Assembly: GCA_903928225.1 (NCBI GenBank)
Contig: CAIYPU010000068.1
Span: 1 to 47,115 of the forward strand
Direction: 5' to 3'
DNA length: 47,115 nt
From: an uncultured Chlorobiaceae bacterium
Lineage (GTDB): Bacteria; Bacteroidota; Chlorobiia; Chlorobiales; Chlorobiaceae
Of the stretch, positions 19,375-27,099 are shown piece by piece; positions within the stretch are counted from its first letter, which is position 1; each line of letters begins with the position of its first letter. The notes beneath the pieces are model-generated. The model did no database searches. It was not told the DNA's origin and saw only the letters and a program-made list of their open reading frames with translations. A program made the position numbers and the translations under genes.

Positions 19375-19413
19375 AAAGGAAGGCCTGTTGCACAAGCATG
19401 CCGGCCTTCCTTT
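19375..19413. terminator. Bidirectional hairpin terminator
   Basis: AAAGGAAGGCC is mirrored by GGCCTTCCTTT across a 17-base loop. The T-rich ends on both strands fit termination of the thioferritin gene (+) and of the convergent LuxR-type regulator (-). Confidence 0.8.
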
Positions 19414-19481
19414 CTGTATAATCTCCATCCTGTTGCGCAGCAGCCGATATCCGGCTGAACGGCCGTGCGGCTGTCAAAGCA

Positions 19482-20714
19482 TCATATGCTGACGGCTACC
19501 TCTGAAAGATAGGTCTTGATGGACTGATGTTTTCCGAGGCCGAGCTTTTTGTGCATCCTGTAGCGGATGCTTTCCATACCCCTCGTTGATATGGAAAGAG
19601 AATCCGCGATATCCCTGGTATCGTAGTTCAGCTTGACCAGTAGAGCGATCCTCATTTCCCGCTGGTTGAGGTTGGGGTGTTTTTTCTGGAGCTTTGACAG
19701 AAAAACGGAGTCGGATTCGGTCATCTCGACGTCCAGCCTTTTGCCGATGGTCTCGGTTTCAATCAGGCTGAGGCAGGAGTTTGTCATGGAATTCTTCAGG
19801 GTCGGGTCGATGTCGAGGACGGAGATCTGGTCGAGCAGTCTTCTCAGCTTGGCTGTTTTTTCGGCTATTGCCGTAGATATCCTCGTCAGTTCCATATCCT
19901 GGGTGGCGACCCTCGTCCTCAGCTCTTCGATTTCCTGTTTGAGCTGCTGTGATGCCTTTTTGTTTACTTCTGCCTGTGCATTCATTTTTATTGTCATTTG
20001 GGTTATTCGGTTATCGCATTCCTGCCTTGATTGTGCGATTTCTTTTTCTCGTTCAATTTCTTTCGCCCAGAGATCTTTGCGGAGCGATTCGAGCGACTGG
20101 AAAAAATGAAAGTAGATGCTGTCTGAAGGGGGAATGGGGACCGGGGCATCAAGAATATTGAGCCATGACATTTTTGCTGCGGCACTGATGAACTGCTGCC
20201 TGATATCGGAAATTTCCAGGTTGCTCTGCGGCTCTGATTTTTCCGGGCAAAGACTTGCTGCCTTGTACGAAAGGATTTTCTGAAGGGCTTCTTTGTAGGT
20301 TTCAGCTTCGACAATGCAGAACCTTTCAGGAGCTACTGCTGCAAACGACCAGAGGATAAATTTCATGGATCTGCTTGCCCGGAAAAAGCAGATGCAGCCG
20401 AGATATGGTTCCCAGTTGAACAGCAGGTCGGCTATCCCTTTTTTATACCGGTAGGAGATATCGATGACGTGATTCAGGTCGAAAATGATGTGAAAGTCTT
20501 TGTCGAGCAATCCTGATTCGCTGAGAATACTTTTCAGAAGTTCCACGTCCATGTAATCCATGACAATGTCATGATCCGCCTCTACCCAGGTATGTACGAT
20601 ATCCTTGCCCACCAGCCGTGCATGTTTTGTATAGCCGGTTTCAGGGTGATGGTTCTGCCAGTGGCTTTTTTCAACTACTTTCAGCCTGCGGGGGGGGACG
20701 GCAGCCATTGACAT
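19482..20714 (-). CDS. LuxR-type HTH transcriptional regulator with coiled coil
   Basis: A 410-residue protein. The C-terminal 65 residues (LNQREMRIALLVKLNYDTRDIADSLS... and RYRMHKKLGL) form a LuxR/GerE-type helix-turn-helix of the kind found in Bacteroidetes/Chlorobi regulators. A long coiled coil (about residues 215-300, rich in E, K and Q) separates it from an N-terminal domain of about 200 residues that I cannot name. The N-terminal half may be STAS- or DUF4180-like (a DFHIIFDLNHVIDISYRYKKGI segment), but this is weak. ATG at 20714 or 20708. The upstream DNA is AT-rich and probably contains the promoter. It is convergent with the thioferritin gene; its targets are unknown. Confidence 0.75.
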   Translation of the reverse strand: MSMAAVPPRRLKVVEKSHWQNHHPETGYTKHARLVGKDIVHTWVEADHDIVMDYMDVELLKSILSESGLLDKDFHIIFDLNHVIDISYRYKKGIADLLFNWEPYLGCICFFRASRSMKFILWSFAAVAPERFCIVEAETYKEALQKILSYKAASLCPEKSEPQSNLEISDIRQQFISAAAKMSWLNILDAPVPIPPSDSIYFHFFQSLESLRKDLWAKEIEREKEIAQSRQECDNRITQMTIKMNAQAEVNKKASQQLKQEIEELRTRVATQDMELTRISTAIAEKTAKLRRLLDQISVLDIDPTLKNSMTNSCLSLIETETIGKRLDVEMTESDSVFLSKLQKKHPNLNQREMRIALLVKLNYDTRDIADSLSISTRGMESIRYRMHKKLGLGKHQSIKTYLSEVAVSI

Positions 20715-21060
20715 CTATCTCTGAAATTTCATGGTCGATGTATAGCGTGATATTCAAAGTAAAAGTACTATTTATTTCAATTAATTGTTCAAAAACATTT
20801 TGACTGAAGTAAAAAAATAAGCCGACAAGGACATATTACATCGCTTTGATGGTAAATATTACGTTTTTTGTTATTCAGTCTTGAGGCCCAGCATATTGCA
20901 AACCTTTTGCCTTGATCCGGGCAGCAGATATTTTACTGTATCGGCGAACAAGAGTATCAGCTGTTTTATGGAATAAAGTCCCTGTTCCTGACATTCCGGG
21001 TCCTCCGTATCCGGCCGCTAACGCACACGGATCAGGAACTACGGGTAATGAGTATGCTGT
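20715..21060. other. AT-rich intergenic DNA upstream of the LuxR-type gene
   Basis: No supported coding frame. The first 100 bp are strongly AT-rich and probably hold the promoter of the minus-strand regulator. The end of the stretch contains the first copy of the short direct repeat annotated separately. Confidence 0.5.
20993..21040. repeat. Short direct repeat, copy 1
   Basis: The segment starting CATTCCGGGTCCTCCGTAT recurs about 306 bp downstream at 21299 as CATGCCGGGTCCTCCGTTT. Similarity continues weakly through the following CGGC...CACACG...GGA...GAAC bases. Confidence 0.6.
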
Positions 21061-21080
21061 GTTTTAAAGAAAAATGGATA

Positions 21081-21235
21081 CTTCACTCCGCGATGCTTCG
21101 TTCAGGATGACACCGGTATTTCAGAACAAACTGACCGATCCTGATATTCTGTTTTTTTCCTGTTGTTCAGTCTTTTTCCCTGTCATTCTGTCTTTTTTTT
21201 TGTCATTCTGAACGAAGTGAAGAATCGAGAAGGGA
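21081..21235. repeat. Inverted and tandem intergenic repeats (TCATTCTGAACGAAG type)
   Basis: TCATTCTGAACGAAG at 21203-21217 is mirrored at 21096-21110 (CTTCGTTCAGGATGA). TGTCATTCTG is also tandemly repeated at 21181-21190 and 21201-21210, each next to a T-run. This type of sequence gives spurious ORFs containing ILNEVKN, one of which (21163-21438) is not a real gene. Confidence 0.65.
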
Positions 21236-21298
21236 TTGCGTCTGGTAATGGATGCTTCACTTCATTTCATGACGATCAGCATGACAAACAGCGATGTC

Positions 21299-21346
21299 AT
21301 GCCGGGTCCTCCGTTTACGGCATCTGCCACACGCGGACTATGAACA
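21299..21346. repeat. Short direct repeat, copy 2
   Basis: Second copy of the GGGTCCTCCGT-type repeat seen at 20993. It lies inside the same non-coding block. Confidence 0.6.
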
Positions 21347-21612
21347 ATAAATCCGTAAATTTTGGACAGTCAATTCACGGCAAGCAGTACTCGATCATGG
21401 AAGGCAGGGCGAAGTATCCGGATGTTCGTGTTTTATAATATCCATTCCGATATGCTTCAGAATGGAATCACAGGCCTGTCCTTTCAATTGATTCATGGCT
21501 TATTGACTGACTGATTAACGATGTCCTTTTACTTTCTGTTTGTTCGGAAACTGCCGAACTCCCCGAAAGCAATTGCGTGTGCTGAAAAATTCATGGTAAA
21601 ACCGGCCTGATT

Positions 21613-22518
21613 ATGAACCATTCGCATATTTTTGACGAAGGCAATCCTCTCGGGGAGAAGAAAACACGCTGGGTGGTAATGCTCACCCTGGTGATGATGG
21701 GTGCCGAAATTTCGGGAGGCTGGGTTTTCAATTCAATGGCCCTTCTCGCTGACGGCTGGCATATGAGTTCCCATGCCTTGGCTCTTGGATTGTCGGTAAT
21801 CGCCTATAAAGCTGCCCGCCGCTTTGCCGGAGATGAGAGATTCGCATTCGGCACCTGGAAAATCGAGATTCTCGGAGGCTATACGAGTGCTATTTTTCTG
21901 GTTATTATCGCAGGCCTCATGCTTTTCCAGTCAGTGGAAAGGCTGCTTTTTCCTTCACCGATCCATTATGACCAGGCAATAGCGATTGCCATAGCGGGGC
22001 TCGGAGTCAACCTGCTCTGCGCATGGCTGCTCAAGGACGATCATCACCATCACGATCATCACCATGACCAGGGGCATGGAACAGACCATCACGACCTGAA
22101 CCTGCGGTCAGCTTACATTCATGTGCTTTCAGATGCTGCGACTTCCGTTCTTGCCACCATTGCGCTGATCGGAGGACGATTATGGGGCGCCGTCTGGCTT
22201 GATCCGCTGATGGGAGTCGCCGGAGCGTTTCTCGTTGTTGCATGGGCAGCGGGCCTGTTGCGGGATACCTCCAAAGTCCTGCTCGATGCCGAAATGGATG
22301 TTCCTGTCGTTGAAGAGATCCGGGAGGCGATCAGGAAGGGGAGTATAGATGCGGAAATCACCGATTTGCATGTTTGGCGGGTTGGCAGGGGGAAATATTC
22401 ATGCATCCTGTCACTGGCAGCATGTGGTGATCTTTCTCCCATGCGTATTAAAGAGATGCTGAGCATTCACCGTGAACTGGTGCATATCACGGTTGAAATA
22501 GAACGCATTGAGAACTGA
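21613..22518 (+). CDS. dmeF: Cation diffusion facilitator metal exporter (DmeF-like)
   Basis: A 301-residue CDF protein with six membrane helices. TM2 carries ADGWHMSSHALAL and is followed by FAFGTWKIEILGGYTSA, both typical of the DmeF (Co2+/Ni2+) branch rather than CzcD. TM5 has HVLSDAATS (H-x-x-x-D), the other half of the metal site. Between TM4 and TM5, a loop at about residues 141-160 is almost entirely His and Asp and probably binds metal. The C-terminal domain (EITDLHVWRVGRGKYSC) is the usual cytoplasmic dimerisation domain. It exports divalent metal in exchange for protons. Substrate assignment rests on sequence pattern only. The gene stands alone. Confidence 0.85.
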   Translation: MNHSHIFDEGNPLGEKKTRWVVMLTLVMMGAEISGGWVFNSMALLADGWHMSSHALALGLSVIAYKAARRFAGDERFAFGTWKIEILGGYTSAIFLVIIAGLMLFQSVERLLFPSPIHYDQAIAIAIAGLGVNLLCAWLLKDDHHHHDHHHDQGHGTDHHDLNLRSAYIHVLSDAATSVLATIALIGGRLWGAVWLDPLMGVAGAFLVVAWAAGLLRDTSKVLLDAEMDVPVVEEIREAIRKGSIDAEITDLHVWRVGRGKYSCILSLAACGDLSPMRIKEMLSIHRELVHITVEIERIEN

Positions 22519-22616
22519 TCGGGAATTCATTGACCGGTGAAGAGTTCCTGAGAACACTTTTCCGGAGGCTCATGCCCCTTGACGAGGTCCGACCCGATCA
22601 ATTTCGGTACGTTGAA

Positions 22617-22738
22617 GGGCACTACATCTATTTTCGTGAGAAGCACGAGTGCGAGGCGCAGATTGTCCCGACAATATCGGAACCAAGCCGATGCAACATG
22701 GCTTCGGAACAAATAAACGGAGGTGCCCTTAAAAGAGT
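22617..22738 (+). repeat. MITE-like element, copy A
   Basis: Starts GGGCACTACATCTATTTTCGTGAGAAGCACGAGTGC (in two parts: GGGCACTACATCTATTTTC, then GTGAGAAGCACGAGTGC) and ends GGCTTCGGAACAAATAAAC then GGAGGTGCCC. The ends are imperfect inverted repeats of one another. The left arm, the GTGAGAAGCACGAGTGC block and the right arm match the element at 44444-44586 read on the minus strand. It lies downstream of the dmeF-like gene. An ORF of 92 residues running through it is an artefact. Confidence 0.75.
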
Positions 22739-22871
22739 TAACCTGTTCTGCGCTGGCGCCTGGAATGATCTGCGTAAAACCTTGACGAGCTATGATGCCG
22801 GGTTATAATACATTATATTTTAATGCCTTGGGTTGTTTTTTTTAGTTCAAATGGTTGTAAATTACCGTAAA

Positions 22872-23037
22872 GGGCACTTCTCTAAGTTGTCGTGAGAAAC
22901 ACGAGTGCCCGGCGCAGAGAGTCCCGACAATATCGGGATAAACTCCGAAATCCGAGTGTACGCATAGCAGATGAGGATTTCGATCCCGATTCATCGGGAC
23001 CAACGCGGCAACAGGGCTTCGTAGCAGATAAGCCATA
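22872..23037 (+). repeat. MITE-like element, copy B (right end degenerate)
   Basis: Starts GGGCACTTCTCTAAGTTG followed by CGTGAGAAACACGAGTGC. It shares its interior (CGCAGAGAGTCCCGACAA, then ATCGGGA, and GATTTCGATCCCG with TCATCGGGACCAACGC and ACAGGG) with copy D at 28804. The expected right terminal repeat is not recognisable, so this is probably a decayed copy. The interior contains small self-complementary segments around CCCGA...TCGGG. Confidence 0.65.
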
Positions 23038-23210
23038 AAACTGAATGCAGAGTCGATGTCGGGATACAAGCCTGTCATAAGTGTTCTGATATGGCTTGTT
23101 TTGATCCGTGGACTTGTTCCGGTTTGATGCTTTCCGGTCGCCTGGTGCAACTGGTTATACTACCTGGAGAAAGGGTTCCTGTATTTCAATAATTTTGCGA
23201 ACGAGGCGTT

Positions 23211-23687
23211 ATGAACAGGAGAAAGATCGTTTCCGCACTTGAATGGGTACGTCCGGCAGGCGTTTTCGTCATTATTTTTCTTGCAAACTATTTCGGGACA
23301 ACCCCGGTTTCGCGTTTTCACATTCTCGGTCCCTTCATGGCCATTTTCATGTGCGGCTCCGTCGCTTTCGAATCCCTTGCGCTCGGGGAGGCAGCGTCGA
23401 GAAAAATCGGCTATCCGCATAACCGTGCATATCAGATACAGTCCGGCCTTGCCAATGCCGCAATAGCCTTTACGGCGCTTGTCGTCTATCTCCTGAAATG
23501 GGGCATCTATGCCGATTCCACGATCGTACTTGCAATGCTCTCGTTTTTCTGCTTTTCCGCCATTAACCACCTCGCGACCGCTTTCCTTCTCGGCAACCTC
23601 AGACCGGTCAACCTCTTGCGACCCGCGCTCTCTCTCCTGCTTGTCATCGTGCTGCTTCCGTATATGGTCCAGGCCCTGAGGCCGTGA
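23211..23687 (+). CDS. Hypothetical four-helix membrane protein
   Basis: A 158-residue protein with about four membrane helices (near residues 13-30, 38-60, 80-100 and 135-153). It is possibly a DUF6790-like family member; the assignment is uncertain. Conserved-looking points are FHILGPFMAIFMCGSVAFE and GYPHNRAYQIQSGLAN. No catalytic motif is visible. It is isolated: repeats lie upstream, and 460 bp without an obvious gene lie downstream. ATG 23211 has only a weak ribosome-binding site. Confidence 0.7.
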   Translation: MNRRKIVSALEWVRPAGVFVIIFLANYFGTTPVSRFHILGPFMAIFMCGSVAFESLALGEAASRKIGYPHNRAYQIQSGLANAAIAFTALVVYLLKWGIYADSTIVLAMLSFFCFSAINHLATAFLLGNLRPVNLLRPALSLLLVIVLLPYMVQALRP

Positions 23688-24150
23688 TCCCCTGCACTTC
23701 TACAGGCCCCCCTTTGAAATCGAAACCGTGGAAGACAGTAAGATGATGCTGTTTCTGCAGGAGCGGTTTTTTTCAAGCCAGAAGTTGTCGATTCTCATAT
23801 GATGAACAGCCGGTTCAGGTTTTTCCTGTGCCCGGACCTCTTTCAGGTTATGGCGGGCCTTGCTCCATTTCATCGTTTTTAAGGCAGGAATCAATACTTG
23901 TTTAAGCTGATTTCTTCTGCTGTAATGAAGGTTTTGCAGAACATCAGACCGGTTTTTTATCCGTTTCCCTCATGGTTGAACTAATATATCTCTCTCGATG
24001 CGTCATCCTGCGGAAGGGGATTTCAGCTATGTGTGCATTTCTGCAACATGCAATATCTCTGCTGCCGTTTCAGGGAAATTCAAGGGGGGAATGGTTCTTG
24101 AATGAAAAGTATGAGGGTTTGGCAACTTCTCCGGGTACGTGCCTGTCCTG
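23688..24150. other. Intergenic region with no recognised gene
   Basis: No convincing ORF, hairpin terminator or RNA gene was found on either strand. The 3' part is the downstream region of the minus-strand 74-residue gene. Confidence 0.5.
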
Positions 24151-24375
24151 TCAGCGTTCCTCGATGAAAGCCGCTTCCAGCACGCCGTCTATCCCGTAGC
24201 GGACCGATGAAAGGGTGAGCTCGTCAACAAGCTCATGCCAACGGTATGTCTGCCGTTCTTCCGGTTCCTGGCTTTTGTACCTCAGGGCGTATATGGCGCC
24301 CTCATGTCTGCCGCTCAGGCCACGGTGTTTCAGCCGGCGGATAATCTCTTCCCGCAGGGCTCCCGCATTCTGCAT
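24151..24375 (-). CDS. Small hypothetical protein, 74 aa
   Basis: A charged, mainly helical 74-residue protein (EEIIRRLKHRGLSGRHEGAIYALRYK...). I do not recognise the family. It is judged real because a good AAGGAG (complement of 24385-24390) sits nine bases before ATG 24375, and because the composition is globular and not shadow-like. The next gene upstream on this strand is far away, so it is probably monocistronic. Function is unknown. Confidence 0.6.
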   Translation of the reverse strand: MQNAGALREEIIRRLKHRGLSGRHEGAIYALRYKSQEPEERQTYRWHELVDELTLSSVRYGIDGVLEAAFIEER

Positions 24376-24597
24376 TATCCCGTTCTCCTTATTGCTGTTA
24401 TCCGAATTTTGTATGTATATAGCTTATTAAGGGTCGTACGGCTTGCAGCCTTCAACTCGTACTTTCTCAAAAGAATTACTGTTATGGAGAACAATAAGTG
24501 AATACCAAAACTTCAATAATACAAATATTTCTGATATGCAGGCATACTTTCGAGTAAATATGTAATTGTCCTTTTCCGTTAAAGATTTCCTGCCGGG

Positions 24598-24626
24598 CCG
24601 ACAAAGGATATTTTGTCCGGTATAAT
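24598..24626 (+). promoter_or_regulatory. Possible sigma70-type promoter
   Basis: A perfect -10 hexamer, TATAAT (24621-24626), lies 17 bp after CCGACA (24598-24603), which matches the -35 consensus at four of six positions. No protein start with a ribosome-binding site follows for about 250 bp, so it may drive an RNA or the small gene at 24878. Confidence 0.4.
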
Positions 24627-24632
24627 GTTTTC

Positions 24633-24761
24633 GCCTGAGGGCTTTAATGCAGTGCCCGGAATCATGGGCCGAATCTGAAATGGCTGGAGGAAAAACCGCT
24701 TGACAGCAGTAAAGACAATGCAAGACGAGCGGAGGTCAGGACATGCATTATCTTTTTTTTT
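24633..24761 (+). ncRNA. Candidate small RNA between promoter and terminator-like hairpin
   Basis: About 129 nt between the TATAAT promoter and a hairpin (AAAGACAATGCA paired with TGCATTATCTTT, one mismatch, about 21-base loop) that runs into nine T residues. A short GCCC/GGGC hairpin lies inside. There is no match to a known RNA family that I can recognise. This is a structural inference only. Confidence 0.25.
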
Positions 24762-24877
24762 CTGTAAATTTCAATACTGGTTCTCTGAACTGCGTGTTTT
24801 ATACAATAATGTCAGGTGATCCGGTCCTGATCCCTTCTTGCGGTAATGGTTCGGTTAATAGTTAACGTGAAGAAAAA

Positions 24878-25051
24878 ATGCCAGTAATTTCAAAGTTGCA
24901 GCTTGCCGCTGATGCCATCGAGGATGCAAAAAAGCGGCTCAACAGGGCAAAAGAAGATGCCGATGACGATTATGAAATCCGGCAGGCTCTGAAGATCCTC
25001 GAGGATGCTTATGATTTTATCCGGAGCGCCATATCCGAGCTCAAGCTTTGA
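24878..25051 (+). CDS. Small charged helical protein, 57 aa
   Basis: A 57-residue ORF (MPVISKLQLAADAIEDAKKR, continuing KEDADDDYEIRQALKILED and ending AISELKL). It is strongly helical and amphipathic with alternating acidic and basic residues, as in a coiled coil or helical hairpin. The composition is typical of a real small protein and unlike a frame shadow. The ribosome-binding site is weak (GTGAAG about six bases upstream). It lies 213 bp before the Rrf2 regulator gene on the same strand. I do not recognise its family; function is unknown. Confidence 0.6.
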   Translation: MPVISKLQLAADAIEDAKKRLNRAKEDADDDYEIRQALKILEDAYDFIRSAISELKL

Positions 25052-25219
25052 ACTGAAGGTATCATCCGTTCGTCCTGCTTCTCCCACTTTCAACCATGCG
25101 GGACTCTGCCGGGAGTGTGCAACCTCTGTCGGGTAGTCTCATGTTGCTGCAGCATACTGTTCAATTCATACGTACTCCTCAGACATTTTTTATCGGTAAA
25201 AAAAAGAAAAATATTTTTT

Positions 25220-25252
25220 TTGCCAATAACTGATACTATATTAATATCAGTT
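25220..25252 (+). promoter_or_regulatory. Promoter and palindromic operator of the rrf2-hcp operon
   Basis: TTGCCA (25220-25225) and TAATAT (25242-25247), 16 bp apart, form a plausible promoter. An inverted repeat with eight-base arms, AACTGATA (25228-25235) and TATCAGTT (25245-25252), spans the spacer and the -10. Rrf2-family repressors bind such palindromes, so it is probably the regulator's own operator. It ends 12 bp before the ATG at 25265. Confidence 0.6.
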
Positions 25253-25264
25253 AAAAGATGAATC

Positions 25265-25702
25265 ATGAAAGTACTGACCAAAAAAACCGACTACGCCATC
25301 AGGGCGCTCCTTACGCTTGCAGCCAACAGCGGCAGGTATGTGTCCGCGAAAACGATCTCGGAAGGGCAGGACATCCCATACCAGTTTTTGCGGGGGCTCC
25401 TCCAGGAGCTCATCAGGCTGGAGCTCATTGTTTCGAAGGAAGGTTCCCAGGGAGGGGTCATGATCAGCCGGAACCCGGATGAAATAAGCGTGAAGCAGCT
25501 GATCGAAGGGTTCCAGGGCAAAGTCCAGGTGTCCGAATGCATGTTCCGCAGGCAGATTTGCGCAAACAGGGCAAAGTGCGTACTGCGGCATGAAATCATG
25601 AGGATCGAGCAGGTGGTCAACGCCGAGTTCGAAAAGATCACCATCGGCAGCCTCCTGAGAAACCTCGATGCGATACAGGGGCATATTCAGCCGGCAGTGT
25701 GA
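25265..25702 (+). CDS. Rrf2-family Fe-S transcriptional regulator
   Basis: A 145-residue Rrf2 winged-helix protein. The N terminus (KKTDYAIRALLTLAANSGRYVSAKTIS) is the DNA-binding fold, with GSQGGVMI forming the wing. Cys92, Cys99 and Cys105 (ECMFRRQIC...KC) are the three Fe-S ligands seen in NsrR/IscR/RsrR-like members. It leads an operon with a ferredoxin-like protein, a TPR protein and hcp. In other bacteria NsrR represses hcp and responds to nitric oxide, so an NO- or redox-sensing role is the best inference. An upstream palindrome over the -10 suggests autorepression. It could instead be IscR-like, but no isc/suf genes are nearby. Confidence 0.88.
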   Translation: MKVLTKKTDYAIRALLTLAANSGRYVSAKTISEGQDIPYQFLRGLLQELIRLELIVSKEGSQGGVMISRNPDEISVKQLIEGFQGKVQVSECMFRRQICANRAKCVLRHEIMRIEQVVNAEFEKITIGSLLRNLDAIQGHIQPAV

Positions 25703-25742
25703 GCAAGGAGAGAAGAACAGTGAAAACATAAACAAAGCGATC

Positions 25743-26645
25743 ATGAAAAGGCAGATTATCACCATAGATGAAAAAAAGTGCACCGGGTGCGGGGACTGTA
25801 TCCCGGCGTGTCCTGAAGGGGCGCTTCAGGTTATTGACGGAAAAGCGCGCCTGATAAGCGATCTGTTCTGCGACGGCCTCGGGGCCTGCATAGGTCATTG
25901 CCCGACCGGGGCGATGAAGGTCGTCACAAGGGAGGCGGAACCCTACGATGAAAAAAGGGTCATGCATGAAAGTATCGCGAAAGCCGGTCCGAATGTGATT
26001 GCCGCACACCTCCGCCATCTTGCCGATCACGGCCAGGAGCAATACCTTCGTGAAGCGCTCGAATATCTCGAGGAGCAGGGCATACCGAACCCTCTCGAAG
26101 AAACTGTGCCTGTCGTCGCAGCAGCTGTAACGCACCGTGCACATGCATCACATGGCCATCAGCACGCTCATGCCGCCGGGGGCTGCCCGGGGAGCCGCAT
26201 GATGGATTTCAGCACGGGCAATAGCGCTGTTCAAGCTGACCAGGCCGTTGCAGCCCCGGCTCACAGCGCGCTCAGGCAGTGGCCGGTCCAGCTCCATCTC
26301 GTATCGCCGATCGCGCCATACTTTCAGGGGTCGGACCTGCTGCTTGCCGCCGATTGCACAGCGTTCGCGGTTGGCAATTTCCATGGCGCCTTCATGAAAG
26401 GCAAGAGCCTGGCAATCGCCTGCCCGAAGCTCGACAGCAACATGGAGGTTTATGTCGAAAAGCTGATCGCGATGATCGATATGTCGAAAATCAATACGAT
26501 CACGGTCGCAATCATGGAAGTGCCCTGCTGCTGGGGGCTTGTTTCCATGGTCACCGAGGCGCTCGGCAAGGCTTCGCGAAAGGTGCCGGTCAAAAAGGTG
26601 GTTGTCGGCGTCCAGGGCGACATCCTCTCCGAAGAGTGGATATGA
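25743..26645 (+). CDS. Two-cluster ferredoxin-like protein with His-rich linker, associated with hcp
   Basis: A 300-residue protein. Residues 13-23 (CTGCGDCIPAC) are a classic [4Fe-4S] motif. The second motif near 43-53 (CDGLGACIGHCP) has only three cysteines (C43, C49, C53) in the usual spacing. A His-rich linker lies near residues 133-145. The C-terminal domain of about 120 residues contains MEVPCCWGL, which I do not recognise as a known enzyme fold. Proteins of this type are commonly encoded beside hcp in anaerobes and probably deliver electrons to the hybrid cluster protein. ATG 25743 is preferred over the upstream 25668 start, which overlaps the regulator gene. Confidence 0.8.
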   Translation: MKRQIITIDEKKCTGCGDCIPACPEGALQVIDGKARLISDLFCDGLGACIGHCPTGAMKVVTREAEPYDEKRVMHESIAKAGPNVIAAHLRHLADHGQEQYLREALEYLEEQGIPNPLEETVPVVAAAVTHRAHASHGHQHAHAAGGCPGSRMMDFSTGNSAVQADQAVAAPAHSALRQWPVQLHLVSPIAPYFQGSDLLLAADCTAFAVGNFHGAFMKGKSLAIACPKLDSNMEVYVEKLIAMIDMSKINTITVAIMEVPCCWGLVSMVTEALGKASRKVPVKKVVVGVQGDILSEEWI

Positions 26646-26666
26646 CAGTGGAGAGAGGGGGTTTCT

Positions 26667-27083
26667 ATGCTTAAAGATGCGCTTGGCGAATACCGCGGAA
26701 CGATAGGGGAACTCAGCCGGATCATCGGTGAACAGCCTGAGAATGCCGAAGCCTATTACAGCAGGGCGAACGCGAAAAGCTGCGCCGGTGATTACGTCGG
26801 TGCCGTGAAGGATTTCACCATGGCCCTCAAGATCGGCCTCCGGTTCCGTGAGATGATCACGGCATATGGAAACCGGGGTATTGCAAGGATGGAAACCGGC
26901 GATAATGACGGTGCCATTGCCGACTTCAGCGCAATTATTACCAGAAAACCGAACAACAGGCTGCTGCTGCGTTCGGCATATGTCAATCGGGCTTTATTGA
27001 AAGAACGGCAGGGAGAACTGCAGGGGGCCGCCTGGGACAGGAAAATGGCGGAACTCTGTACCCACGGTAAAAAACAACAATAA
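26667..27083 (+). CDS. Tetratricopeptide repeat protein
   Basis: A 138-residue protein made of about three TPR units ([44 protein letters not shown] and [20 protein letters not shown], each shown by its core). It has no signal peptide or membrane helix, so it is probably a cytoplasmic scaffold. A purine-rich GAGAGAGGGGG precedes ATG 26667. It sits between the ferredoxin-like gene and hcp in the same operon. Partner proteins cannot be told from the sequence. Confidence 0.85.
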   Translation: MLKDALGEYRGTIGELSRIIGEQPENAEAYYSRANAKSCAGDYVGAVKDFTMALKIGLRFREMITAYGNRGIARMETGDNDGAIADFSAIITRKPNNRLLLRSAYVNRALLKERQGELQGAAWDRKMAELCTHGKKQQ

Positions 27084-27099
27084 ACAAAGGAGTCAGGAT

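Noticed and set aside
21163-21438. A 91-residue ORF
   Set aside because: It contains ILNEVKN, the usual product of the TCATTCTGAACGAAG repeat, so it is a repeat artefact.
22530-22808. A 92-residue ORF after the dmeF-like gene
   Set aside because: Its second half runs through MITE-like copy A and continues beyond it. The first 30 residues could be a gene remnant, but no family can be named.
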